This document shows positions 1 to 7,760 of a DNA stretch of 64,000 nucleotides, in pieces. A program made the translations under genes and the position numbers. The notes under the pieces are model-generated. The model had not been told where the DNA came from, did not search any database, and saw nothing but the letters and a program-made list of their open reading frames with translations. This DNA comes from Syntrophaceae bacterium UBA2188 (GTDB lineage Bacteria > Desulfobacterota > BSN033 > UBA1163), in NCBI GenBank assembly GCA_002327985.1, contig DCVM01000126.1, positions 1 through 64,000 of the forward strand. The letters run 5' to 3'. Each line of letters begins with the position of its first letter. Within the stretch, counting starts at the first letter, position 1.

Positions 1-2
1 AT

Positions 3-428
3 TTTCACGCATTATTGAGGTTAAAGGAAGCTATTCTGGATCTTAGAGAAGCAGAGAAAATTCATCATCTTGCTGAGCGAGCCACTTATCTATTGGCCTA
101 TAATGCAATGTTGAAGGCGGGAAGAGCCCTTATGCTCTTACAAGGATATATTCCTGATGATGGAGCACAACACAAGACTGTTGTGGAAATGACAAGTGCC
201 ATCCTGGGCGATCCGTATAGGGATCTCACAGAACAATTTGAGACAATGCGGAGAAAGCGGAATGAAATGACTTACGAGGCCGGAACACTCCTCTCAAAAT
301 CTGAGGCACAGAAGGCTTTTTCAGATGCTATCGCCGTTGTTAAAAAGATTTTGGGCGACCTCAAGTCAAAAAATCCCCAGATGGAGTTGAAATTCGAACT
401 GAAAGAAAAACGAGATAAGGGGAGATGA
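3..428 (+). CDS. HEPN-domain protein (5' end outside window)
   Basis: A small alpha-helical protein that fits the HEPN superfamily, whose members are RNases or partners of nucleotidyltransferases and restriction systems. The sequence shows a helical bundle and, near residues 82-87 counted from the TTG at 15, an R-N-x-x-x-Y signature (RNEMTY), which resembles the R-x4-6-H/Y motif of HEPN proteins with the His replaced. The frame is open to the window edge, so the TTG at 15 is only one possible start and the gene is treated as partial. Its stop overlaps the start of the large methylase by ATGA, which implies translational coupling and a joint function, possibly as toxin or modulator of the modification enzyme. 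The family call rests on motif and helical pattern only. Confidence 0.6.
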   Translation, partial: FHALLRLKEAILDLREAEKIHHLAERATYLLAYNAMLKAGRALMLLQGYIPDDGAQHKTVVEMTSAILGDPYRDLTEQFETMRRKRNEMTYEAGTLLSKSEAQKAFSDAIAVVKKILGDLKSKNPQMELKFELKEKRDKGR

Positions 429-3400
429 GCGAAAGGGAGAAAAGAGCCAAAGAGGCTATCCATGCGGCCCTAGCAACATGTGTCACGGAGCCTTTTAAAC
501 AGGCCAGTGTGAAGCTTCTTGACGTTCTTGGATACAGAAGTGAGAAGCGCCTTGTCCTTCGTCCGAATAACGCCGACACCTTTCTTGAAACATTCGTCCA
601 TCAAAAACCGTTCAATAAAGAACAGGCACTGCTGGATGACTGGGAGACTGTTGATTTTCTTTTCCAACTCACCGATGCCGAAATCCAATCCGGGGGGCAG
701 GGCTCGCTGGAATTCAGCAGTAAAGGGAAGTTCGAAGGTGCAAACATTGAATCGTATCTCTTTTTTGCGATAACACTTAAGAAGCCCCGCTATACCCGGA
801 CCCAGCTTTCCGCTATCACCCGCGTCGTCAACCGTCTATTCAGCATGCCGGTGATGCTCTTGTTCCGCCACGGTGATACGATCACGTTTTCCATCATTCG
901 CCGTCGTATCCATAAGCGCGACGAATCAAAGGACGTCCTGGAGAAGGTCACGCTGATCAAGGACATCCATTTTGCTGATCCGCTCCGCGCCCACATCGAG
1001 ATCCTGAACGACCTCTCCCTGCCAGCCCTATATGATGGATTCTACTTCCATAACTTTGTCGGTTTGCATCAGGCTTGGGAAAAACGTCTCGATACCTATG
1101 CCCTGAACGAACGTTTCTATCGCGAGATTGCTGACTGGTACTTTTGGGCAAGCCAGCATCCTGAGGTTATCTATCCTCGTGATGTGAAGACAGAAGACGG
1201 ACGGTCGATCTTTATCATACGCTTGCTCACACGCCTGATTTTTTGCTGGTTTCTTCAGGAGAAGGGCCTTATTCCCCGCGACCTTTTCCGGCGGCGGATA
1301 GCTGAAAAAATGCTTCATGACTTTTCGCCGAAGGTGGGAACCTACTACATGGCTTTTCTTCAGAATCTTTTCTTTGCCACTCTCAATCAGGACCCTGAAA
1401 AGCGGGGCTTCCGGCTTAAGTCTAAGACCTTCCCTGATCCGAACAGGGGTGTTACGAACCTCTACCGTTATGCCAATCTTTTGAAGCAGCCTGAAAATCT
1501 CCTCGATCTGTTTAAATCGGTTCCGTTCGTAAACGGCGGTCTTTTCGACTGTCTTGATGAGGTGTATCAAAACAAGGAAGGAACGCCAAACGTCAGGCTT
1601 GACGATTTTTCTGAGGAGAAAAAGAACCTTCTTTGCATCCCAAACGAGCTTTTCTATGGAGAAGAGCGGGAGTTGGATCTCAGCGACGTTTATGGTGACA
1701 AACGCCGGAAGAAGGAAAAGGTATCAGGCCTGATCGAGATTCTGAACCGATATAAGTTCACGGTGGAGGAGAATACACCCCTTGAGCAGGAAATCGCCCT
1801 CGATCCGGAACTCTTGGGGAAGGTTTTCGAGAACCTCCTTGCCTCATACAATGAAGACACCCGGACCACTGCACGGAAAGCCACCGGTTCCTATTACACA
1901 CCTCGAGAAGTCGTTAACTACATGGTGGATGAAACGCTGATCGCATGCCTCAATAGAACGCTCAGTTCCTTAGCTGGAACCGAGAAGGATTCGGAAGCCC
2001 GATTACGAGAGGTTTTCTCGGCCACCCTCGACCATTTTCAGAACCCCTTTTCAAACAAAGAGACAGAAGCGATCATTCATGCGATTGATAGTGTGAAGAT
2101 ACTGGACCCTGCGTGTGGTTCCGGGGCCTTTCCAATGGGCGCCCTCCACCGGTTGGTGGACCTGCTCCAGAAACTCGATCCGCAGAACGAGCAATGGCGT
2201 GAGATCCAGAGACAGAAGGCCATCAAGGAGACCGAGGAAGCTTACAAGATTGGGGATCAGGAGGACCGCCAAAACAGGCTTCTCGAGATCGACGAGGTCT
2301 TTGAACAGAATGCCAGTGACTATGGCCGCAAACTCTATCTGATCGAGAACTGTATTTACGGGGTAGATATTCAGCCGATTGCCTGCCAAATTGCCAAGCT
2401 ACGATTCTTCATCGCTTTGATCGTAGAGCAGAACATGAATCCGAAGGCTCCAAACTTCGGTGTTCGGCCTCTACCGAATCTTGAGACGAAGATTGTGGCA
2501 GCGAACACGCTCCTCCATGCGGATAAACCACAGTTTCAGTTGATTCTTCCGACGGTGGGCCAAATCCGGGAGGAGTTAGAACAGATCCGCCATGCTTACT
2601 TTAATGCGCGTAGTCCTTCAACTAAGGCAAAATGCCGGGAACAGGATTCCAACCTACGCAAGAAACTGGCTGACCTCTTAAGTCGGGATGGTGGGTTGCC
2701 TGATGAAACCGCCCACATTCTGGCTGGATGGGACCCCTACGATCAGAATGGGCATGCTGAATTCTTCGATCCGGAATGGATGTTCGGACTTAAAGCGGGG
2801 GTAGTCCAATTTACCCGCGTATCAGGAGGTGTCCCTCAAGAAATCAGCGGATACTTTGATATTATCTTTGGCAATCCACCTTATGTCCGCCAGGAGCAGA
2901 TCAAGGACCAGAAACCAGTCTTCAAAAACCACTATGACTGCTTTACCGGCACAGCGGACCTTTACGTCTATTTTTATGAAAGATCCATTAAACTGCTCAA
3001 ACCGGGTGGTGCATTTGCCTTTATTACGTCAAACAAATGGTATCGCGCAGCCTACGGAGAAAAACTCCGGGCCTGGCTGGCCGGAAACACCCGCATTCTT
3101 CAACTGATCGATTTCGGCGACGCCTCAGTATTCACGGCGATCTCTTACCCGACGATTGTGATTCTCCAGCGAATCGTCCCCTCAACAGAAGACAAACCGA
3201 ATGAGATTCGAGCGCTCAACTGGCAACCTGGCCCACCCATCGAGGAATTTGCAGACCTTTTCCGGAAGCAAAACTTCGTCCTTCCCCAGACCAGCTTGAA
3301 ATCCGACGGCTGGCGTCTTGAGATCAGCGTCAAGCTGAAGCTCCTCGAACGAATTCGCGCCGCTGGCATCCCTCTTGGAGAATATGTCAAAGGCCGGTTT

Positions 3401-4366
3401 TATAGGGGGATTCTGACAGGACTAAATGAAGCCTTCGTAGTTGACCGTGCGACCCGAGACCGTCTCATTGCGGAACATCCTTCATCCGCCGAAATCCTAA
3501 AACCTTTCCTCCAAGGTAGGGATGTTAAACGCTGGAGGATAGATTTCAATGATCAATACTTAATTAAAATCGAATCATCCGAGAACAAACACCACGCCTG
3601 GAGCGGGAAAAAACAGTCTGACTCAGAAAACGTTTTCGCTAGTACTTACCCAGCCATTTATGAGCACTTTAAACCTTTACGTCGCCAGTTAAAGGAACGT
3701 TATGATCAGGGACATTATTATTGGGAATTGCGTTCATGTGAATACTGGGAAGAATTTACCAAAAAGAAGATCATTTATCCGAACATCTGTCGCAGAAACG
3801 AGTTTGCTTGGGACAAAGAGGGGTATTATGCCAATCAGAAAACCTTCATTATTCCAGACCAATCGAAGTCCCTGCTTGCTGTGATGAATTCCATCGTTTG
3901 GGGGTGGCTATTTGAGATGCTACTCGCAAAGCTGCAAAATGGTTTTTTTGAGCCAAGCGCTGTTTTCTTAAAGGACTTCCCGATTCCAAAAGTAGAACCC
4001 TTAGATGGGAAATTTCTTGAATTGCTAAGCGATTATTTGCAGTGCCTTGCCTCTACGCGGCCATCCTCCAAAGGAAATAAGGACCCAGATTGTAATCAAT
4101 TGATGTTTGATTACATCGAGCACCTATTGAACGGTTTGGTTTACGAATTGTTTTTCCCGGATGATCTCCACTCCCACAGGATCAACCTATTTAAATACGT
4201 TGAGGAAGCTCGGCTTCCTGTTTTGGCAGAAATACCCGAGAAACAACGCTTCTCCCGTCTTGAAGAAATATACGGGCGGATCTCCAACGACCGCCACCCA
4301 ATCCGTGGCTGCCTCGAATCCCTGAAGTCATTGGAGGTCGTCCGCATCATCGAAGGCGTAGAATAG
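425..4366 (+). CDS. Type IIG-like (Eco57I family) N6-adenine DNA methyltransferase / restriction enzyme
   Basis: A 1313-residue protein with the layout of single-chain restriction-modification enzymes: an N-terminal domain of about 300 residues, a helical linker, a gamma-class N6-adenine methylase core, and a C-terminal TaqI/Eco57I-type target recognition region. The SAM-binding motif DPACGSGAFP lies near residue 560 and the catalytic NPPY near 816. In related proteins the N-terminal region carries an I-E-L-K-like PD-(D/E)XK signature. Here the corresponding segment reads FFAITLKK, with Thr where the acidic residue is expected, so nuclease activity may be lost (from memory of relatives, not proven). 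The start is the ATG that overlaps the HEPN stop by four bases. A host-protection or phage-defence role is likely. BREX or DISARM methylases are alternatives, but none of their other genes is visible. Confidence 0.85.
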   Translation: MSEREKRAKEAIHAALATCVTEPFKQASVKLLDVLGYRSEKRLVLRPNNADTFLETFVHQKPFNKEQALLDDWETVDFLFQLTDAEIQSGGQGSLEFSSKGKFEGANIESYLFFAITLKKPRYTRTQLSAITRVVNRLFSMPVMLLFRHGDTITFSIIRRRIHKRDESKDVLEKVTLIKDIHFADPLRAHIEILNDLSLPALYDGFYFHNFVGLHQAWEKRLDTYALNERFYREIADWYFWASQHPEVIYPRDVKTEDGRSIFIIRLLTRLIFCWFLQEKGLIPRDLFRRRIAEKMLHDFSPKVGTYYMAFLQNLFFATLNQDPEKRGFRLKSKTFPDPNRGVTNLYRYANLLKQPENLLDLFKSVPFVNGGLFDCLDEVYQNKEGTPNVRLDDFSEEKKNLLCIPNELFYGEERELDLSDVYGDKRRKKEKVSGLIEILNRYKFTVEENTPLEQEIALDPELLGKVFENLLASYNEDTRTTARKATGSYYTPREVVNYMVDETLIACLNRTLSSLAGTEKDSEARLREVFSATLDHFQNPFSNKETEAIIHAIDSVKILDPACGSGAFPMGALHRLVDLLQKLDPQNEQWREIQRQKAIKETEEAYKIGDQEDRQNRLLEIDEVFEQNASDYGRKLYLIENCIYGVDIQPIACQIAKLRFFIALIVEQNMNPKAPNFGVRPLPNLETKIVAANTLLHADKPQFQLILPTVGQIREELEQIRHAYFNARSPSTKAKCREQDSNLRKKLADLLSRDGGLPDETAHILAGWDPYDQNGHAEFFDPEWMFGLKAGVVQFTRVSGGVPQEISGYFDIIFGNPPYVRQEQIKDQKPVFKNHYDCFTGTADLYVYFYERSIKLLKPGGAFAFITSNKWYRAAYGEKLRAWLAGNTRILQLIDFGDASVFTAISYPTIVILQRIVPSTEDKPNEIRALNWQPGPPIEEFADLFRKQNFVLPQTSLKSDGWRLEISVKLKLLERIRAAGIPLGEYVKGRFYRGILTGLNEAFVVDRATRDRLIAEHPSSAEILKPFLQGRDVKRWRIDFNDQYLIKIESSENKHHAWSGKKQSDSENVFASTYPAIYEHFKPLRRQLKERYDQGHYYWELRSCEYWEEFTKKKIIYPNICRRNEFAWDKEGYYANQKTFIIPDQSKSLLAVMNSIVWGWLFEMLLAKLQNGFFEPSAVFLKDFPIPKVEPLDGKFLELLSDYLQCLASTRPSSKGNKDPDCNQLMFDYIEHLLNGLVYELFFPDDLHSHRINLFKYVEEARLPVLAEIPEKQRFSRLEEIYGRISNDRHPIRGCLESLKSLEVVRIIEGVE

Positions 4367-4386
4367 GAACAATATTGAGGGTACTT

Positions 4387-4911
4387 ATGAAAACCAAATT
4401 TGTGCAAAGCTTTGAATCAGCGATGAAGAAACTGTTAGATGATATAGGAAGAAACCAGATTCGATTCTACAGAACAAACGATTTCCCTGGCGGATTTCCT
4501 GGTTTACCTCCGGGCTTACTCAATAAATGCACGGGCGTGACAGTAGCCGTTTCTGCTTGCTCCGCTGATCAAAGAGACTACATGCTTATCGCACCCAACC
4601 GGGTTGATTGGGCAAGTAAGGGAAAGGGTTATAGTTACGATATGGATCCTTTTATCGGCTATTTTGATAGCAATTCCGGAGAGCCATGCCGGACTGGTAT
4701 TTTTTTGTACCATGGTAAGTTCCCGGGCCGATCGGAGCCAGTAAAAGAATCGTTAGAACATTGCAATAATCTCGATGAGGCCGTGACCACTTTAAAAGAG
4801 AAGGTCATGAGTTCCGTTCAGTGTATTGATCAGGTGGATCATAGGATAAAGGAAGCGATGAACTTTATGGCGGATATTTTTCGCTCAGAAATCGACGGAG
4901 AAGAATCCTAA
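4387..4911 (+). CDS. Hypothetical protein, 174 aa, in the methylase operon
   Basis: I do not recognise this protein. It starts 20 nt after the methylase stop and is probably co-transcribed with it. A TTG at 4375 is in frame, but GAGGG at 4377-4381 is well placed for the ATG at 4387, so that start is preferred. The sequence is soluble, with mixed alpha/beta character, a Cys-containing segment around residues 45-60, and a C-terminal helical part. It has no signal peptide or membrane segment. It may be an accessory component of the restriction-modification locus, but nothing in the sequence gives a function. Confidence 0.6.
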   Translation: MKTKFVQSFESAMKKLLDDIGRNQIRFYRTNDFPGGFPGLPPGLLNKCTGVTVAVSACSADQRDYMLIAPNRVDWASKGKGYSYDMDPFIGYFDSNSGEPCRTGIFLYHGKFPGRSEPVKESLEHCNNLDEAVTTLKEKVMSSVQCIDQVDHRIKEAMNFMADIFRSEIDGEES

Positions 4912-4936
4912 TTAGGATTGTCTTGAGGAAGTTCCA

Positions 4937-5275
4937 ATGACAAAGCTTCCGGAGATTATACTCACATCAACGTTCGCCGTGTTTGGGGGTGTCGTTGTAT
5001 TTGTTCTGGGTCAGGTCGCGGTAAAGTTTTTCATTGAGCCAATCCAGGAAGTTTGGAGGGCAATTGGGGAAATAGCCGACTCCCTTATATTTTATGCCGA
5101 TCTGCATGCTAACCCTGGACCTTTTGCCTGTGAGAAACGAATGGTAGCTTCCGAATCGTTTCGTCGCCAAGCCTCGCAATTGAAAGGAAAAACCAGTGTA
5201 GTTGCGTGGGATCGATTCTGGGCTTTTTACGTTTTCTACTGGAGAAATCAGGAACAAGACTTGGAGATGTGCTAA
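4937..5275 (+). CDS. Small membrane protein, 112 aa, probably C-terminally truncated
   Basis: An unrecognised protein with one clear N-terminal transmembrane segment (about residues 8-35), followed by a soluble helical part ending abruptly at DLEMC. Its 3' third is repeated in degenerate form twice more downstream, at 6018-6169 and from 7761. In the 6018 copy the reading continues, after a shift, into a segment resembling KGLIGILNFLFKRD. This suggests that the ancestral protein was longer and that this copy has lost its C-terminus. It lies 25 nt after the previous gene and 48 nt before a Panacea-domain gene. A membrane-anchored accessory of the island is plausible; no function can be assigned. 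Confidence 0.5.
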   Translation: MTKLPEIILTSTFAVFGGVVVFVLGQVAVKFFIEPIQEVWRAIGEIADSLIFYADLHANPGPFACEKRMVASESFRRQASQLKGKTSVVAWDRFWAFYVFYWRNQEQDLEMC

Positions 5276-5958
5276 GATATTATCATAGAGATATTATGGT
5301 AATGGATGAGGGTAGGGTATTTCATGCGAGTTGATCCGGTCAAGTTGATCCAATTTATTGTCTGCCAGGCCACAGAATTTGGGGCCTCATTATCTCCAAT
5401 CAGAGTCGTTAAATTCCTGTATCTTGCCGATCTCTATCACGCGCGGGAAAACAAAGGGAAGACTCTAACTGGGTGGCCATGGAAATTTGTGTATTTTGGT
5501 CCTTACTGCAGCGAATCGATTACTGCTTTGAACGAGGCGGTCAATGATGGGCTTATCGACGCGAAATCTTTCGAAAGTAAATATGACGAGAAGGATCGAT
5601 TCCTATATTCGTGTCGTTCAGAGAAAGAGCCTGATATCGCCAAAGATTTAAGTCTTTATGTTTGGAGTTCGCTTAAAGAAGCCATAAAGAAATGGGCGGA
5701 CGATACTCCAGGGCTTCTTGATCATGTGTATTACGACACCGAACCCATGAAAGATGTAAAGAGAGGAGATTTGCTTGACTTTTCAAAGGCTCGCCTTCCC
5801 ATTAAACTGCCGAAGCTTGAGATGAAAAAGATTTCCAAATCCAAAACTGAAAAAGCAAAACATTTGATTTCTGCCTTGCAGGAGCAATACCGAGCGAGGT
5901 CATATCAGCTTTCAGAAGAAAAAGTCCAAATGGTTCGCGACGGAGCCTTTAGAAAATC
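5165..5958 (+). repeat. Direct repeat, copy 1 (membrane-gene 3' end plus Panacea gene)
   Basis: About 794 bp that match 7761-8550. The first 110 bp, covering the end of the membrane-protein gene, is clearly diverged. The Panacea coding part is nearly identical, with 12 amino-acid differences over about 210 residues. The match stops sharply at AGAAAATC, after which the two copies have unrelated sequence. Recombination between the copies would delete about 2.6 kb, including the YhcG nuclease gene. Confidence 0.9.
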
Positions 5959-5971
5959 AATAGGAAGCTAA
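5324..5971 (+). CDS. Panacea-domain (DUF4065/SocA-like) antitoxin, copy 1, altered C-terminus
   Basis: A 215-residue protein whose N-terminal 150 residues look like the Panacea antitoxin domain, the promiscuous neutralising domain of PanA toxin-antitoxin pairs and SocA-like proteolytic adaptors. The helical segment VVKFLYLADLYHA and the following WKFVYFGPYC resemble the family's conserved K-L-L-Y...W-x-x-G-P pattern. GAGGGTAGGG at 5308-5317 points to the ATG at 5324 rather than the in-frame ATG at 5306. Compared with copy 2, the last roughly 28 residues are replaced by a short unrelated tail, and no toxin gene follows directly; the next gene is YhcG after 200 nt. It may be a decoy or orphan antitoxin, or may neutralise a different partner. 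Confidence 0.7.
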   Translation: MRVDPVKLIQFIVCQATEFGASLSPIRVVKFLYLADLYHARENKGKTLTGWPWKFVYFGPYCSESITALNEAVNDGLIDAKSFESKYDEKDRFLYSCRSEKEPDIAKDLSLYVWSSLKEAIKKWADDTPGLLDHVYYDTEPMKDVKRGDLLDFSKARLPIKLPKLEMKKISKSKTEKAKHLISALQEQYRARSYQLSEEKVQMVRDGAFRKSIGS

Positions 5972-5980
5972 TGGGGACGT

Positions 5981-6053
5981 TCTTAAGTTATTTAAGAAAA
6001 CTATTTCTCTGAATCATTCTTGCCAAGGTTCATAGCTGAAAAGCAGAAAGAAC
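5981..6053 (+). repeat. 73-bp direct repeat, copy 1, with 6-bp inverted repeat at its left end
   Basis: This matches 7412-7485 at roughly nine bases in ten. It opens with TCTTAA-GTTAT-TTAAGA, a perfect 6-bp inverted repeat, and runs into the membrane-protein gene remnant. Because the two copies bracket the YhcG gene exactly, they may mark the boundaries of its insertion or a recombination footprint. Confidence 0.8.
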
Positions 6054-6169
6054 GTGGTTGTGTGGTACCAATTCGGGTATTTTTTCTGCCGAGGAAATCA
6101 GGCATTGAGATAGCTTGCAAAGGGCTTATAGGGATATTGAACTTCCTGTTTAAAAGGGACGTTTATTGA
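6018..6169 (+). pseudogene. Degenerate 3' fragment of a membrane-protein gene
   Basis: Conceptual translation gives pieces resembling the C-terminal half of the protein at 4937-5275 (QGS, LKSRKNVVVWY), interrupted by stops and a frameshift, then KGLIGILNFLFKRDVY ending at TGA 6167-6169. It is a decayed paralogous 3' end lying between the Panacea copy and YhcG. The similarity was recognised by eye and needs an alignment. Confidence 0.5.
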
Positions 6170-6185
6170 GCAGGGAGAGGGATTC

Positions 6186-7403
6186 GTGGGAGGGAAGACG
6201 ACAAGCATGTCAGGGAAGAATAAGACGGAATTGTACCAGCGGATCCGGCGGATTCTCGAATCAGCCAGAACCAGTGTGGCCAGGTCGGTTAACACGACCC
6301 AAGTTGTAGCCAACTGGCTGATCGGACGCGAGATCGTTGAAGAGGAACAGAGGGGAAAGAGACGAGCCAGGTATGGGGAGGAACTACTCAAAGATCTATC
6401 TGATCGTCTTACAAAGGACCGCGAAAAAGGATGGTCAGTAAGAAATCTCGAATACTGCCGGAACTTTTATGTTGAATATCCCCTATTAATTGATATTCAG
6501 AAATCGAACGCAGTGCGTTCGATTTTTACAATTCCCCGAACGGTAAATGGCCACATTCCGAACGCACTGCGTTCGGAATCTAAAAGTGCGCCGTGGGAAG
6601 GCCCTGCAAGAGGAAAAGGCGACTCACTGGGTAGCGAATCCTGGCAACCTGGCCACCTCCACCCGAATCTGTCCTGGACTCACTATCGCACGTTGCTGCG
6701 CGTTGAAAAAGCGGAAGCCCGGGCGTTTTACGAAATCGAGGCCCTTCGGAATAACTGGTCAACCCGGGAGCTGGAACGGCAGATCAATAGTCTCCTGTAC
6801 GAGCGTCTCGCTTTGAGCAAAGACAAGAAAGGGCTGATGCGGCTGGCCACGAAGGGGCAAGCGATACAACGGCCCGTCGATGTCTTTAAGGATCCGGTCG
6901 TCATGGAGTTCCTCGGCTTGCCCGAATCGCCAAGGCTCGTGGAATCCGATCTGGAGCAAGCCCTGATCAATAACCTTCAGGCGTTCCTATTGGAGTTGGG
7001 TAAAGGGTTTGCGTTCGTATCCAGGCAAGAACGGATCACGCTTGACGGTGACCACTTCTACATTGATTTGGTATTCTACCACACGATCCTCAAATGCTTC
7101 GTGCTCATCGATCTCAAGGTCGGCAAACTTACCCACCAGAATTTGGGGCAACTCCAATTGTATGTCAATTACTACGACCGCGAGCGCCGGACCCGGGGAG
7201 ATAACCCAACGTTAGGTCTCATTCTGTGCACGGACAAGAACGACGCCGTTGTCCACTACACTCTCGGCCCGGACCAGGCAAAGAAAATCTTTGCCAGTCG
7301 TTATAAGCTGTATCTGCCGACGGAGGCAGAACTTCAGGCAGAACTGCGGCGTGAACTCAGGCAGCTGGTTAGATCTTCGAGAAACGGGAGGAAATCATAT
7401 TGA
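6186..7403 (+). CDS. YhcG-type PD-(D/E)XK nuclease (DUF1016 family)
   Basis: A 405-residue protein with an N-terminal DUF1016 domain, seen from features such as VANWLIGREIVEEEQ, SVRNLEYCRNFY and LSWTHYRTLLRVE, and a C-terminal PD-(D/E)XK nuclease domain. The catalytic-type residues are Asp about 293 (FYIDLVFYH) and D-x-K at 309-311 (IDLK), with Asp where many relatives have Glu, followed by the family's GQLQLYVNYYD. Such proteins are widespread in defence islands. GTG 6186 follows AGGGAGAGG; ATG 6207 is an alternative start. Between the two domains, at residues 106-131, two perfect DNA palindromes are translated in frame. The gene is bracketed by 73-bp direct repeats and lies between two Panacea copies. 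Confidence 0.88.
   Translation: MGGKTTSMSGKNKTELYQRIRRILESARTSVARSVNTTQVVANWLIGREIVEEEQRGKRRARYGEELLKDLSDRLTKDREKGWSVRNLEYCRNFYVEYPLLIDIQKSNAVRSIFTIPRTVNGHIPNALRSESKSAPWEGPARGKGDSLGSESWQPGHLHPNLSWTHYRTLLRVEKAEARAFYEIEALRNNWSTRELERQINSLLYERLALSKDKKGLMRLATKGQAIQRPVDVFKDPVVMEFLGLPESPRLVESDLEQALINNLQAFLLELGKGFAFVSRQERITLDGDHFYIDLVFYHTILKCFVLIDLKVGKLTHQNLGQLQLYVNYYDRERRTRGDNPTLGLILCTDKNDAVVHYTLGPDQAKKIFASRYKLYLPTEAELQAELRRELRQLVRSSRNGRKSY
6501..6525 (+). repeat. Perfect 25-bp palindrome inside the YhcG gene (first)
   Basis: Arms AAATCGAACGCA and TGCGTTCGATTT pair perfectly around a single central G. It starts exactly on codon 106 and is read as KSNAVRSI. It shares the core CGAACGCA-N-TGCGTTCG with the palindrome at 6555. 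Confidence 0.95.
6555..6579 (+). repeat. Perfect 25-bp palindrome inside the YhcG gene (second)
   Basis: Arms ATTCCGAACGCA and TGCGTTCGGAAT flank one central C. It starts on a codon boundary (codon 124), reads IPNALRSE in the same phase as the first palindrome, and lies 29 bp after it. Confidence 0.95.
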
Positions 7404-7411
7404 CGGAGGCA

Positions 7412-7485
7412 TCTTAAGTTATTTAAGAAAACTTTTTCTCTGAATCATTCTTGCCAAGCTTCATAGCTGAAAAGAAGGAAGAACG
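7412..7485 (+). repeat. 73-bp direct repeat, copy 2
   Basis: The partner of 5981-6053, starting 9 nt after the YhcG stop codon. It carries the same TCTTAA/TTAAGA inverted repeat and the same CTTGCCAAG...CATAGCTGAAAAG segment. It then diverges into sequence where I see no gene, as far as the small RNA terminator at 7606. Confidence 0.8.
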
Positions 7486-7605
7486 AATAGGGAGAAATCG
7501 GGAGTTGTCTTATTATGCTAAAGGAAACAAAGAATGCGCCCGGCAAAGTGGACGGGTTGTTACAGAGTGATGAAAAAATGTAATGGGTAAGAACCGATTT
7601 CAAAT

Positions 7606-7694
7606 AAAAAAGCAGGTTCTGGGTCTCAGGTTCCCACCCACTTAGGGCTGCCGTCCTCACGGACGACCTGAGTTTAATCCCACGCACACCTGCC
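7606..7694 (-). ncRNA. Candidate small structured RNA, about 89 nt, unassigned family
   Basis: The sequence shows a closed fold on the minus strand: outer stem GCAGGT/ACCTGC (7688-7693 with 7612-7617), then TGGG/CCCA (7679-7682 with 7620-7623), CTCAGGT/ACCTGAG (7666-7672 with 7625-7631), and an apical CGTCC-GTGA-GGACG hairpin (GNRA loop) at 7652-7665. A further GCCC/GGGT pairing may form between the last two, giving a three-way junction. The outer stem is followed directly by six Us, so it doubles as an intrinsic terminator. A strong promoter lies just upstream. The words CAGGTC...GCAGCCCTAAG recall the tip of bacterial SRP RNA, but the apical stem is wrong for SRP. It lies antisense in the gap between YhcG and the second Panacea copy and may be an RNA regulator or RNA antitoxin. 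Confidence 0.55.
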
Positions 7695-7700
7695 ATTTCT

Positions 7701-7729
7701 TTTATACGCTTTAGGTTAGGATTTGTCAA
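7701..7729 (-). promoter_or_regulatory. Sigma70-type promoter for the small RNA
   Basis: On the minus strand, TTGACA (7724-7729), a 17-nt spacer and TATAAA (7701-7706). Transcription would begin near 7694, at the base of the outer stem of the RNA. Confidence 0.75.
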
Positions 7730-7760
7730 GATTTTTCTAACAGATTTCTGTACGGTTTCT

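Noticed and set aside
7652..7665. Hammerhead ribozyme (GUCCGUGAGGAC is a classic stem II)
   Set aside because: The flanking CUGAUGA and GAAA core sequences are missing.
7612..7693. tRNA or SRP RNA at the structured RNA locus
   Set aside because: No cloverleaf with anticodon arm can be drawn on either strand. The SRP-like words lack the conserved domain IV tip, so no family name was given.
7445..7729. 94-codon minus-strand frame over the small RNA
   Set aside because: It would have to be translated across a promoter, a folded RNA and its T-run. The RNA interpretation explains the sequence better.
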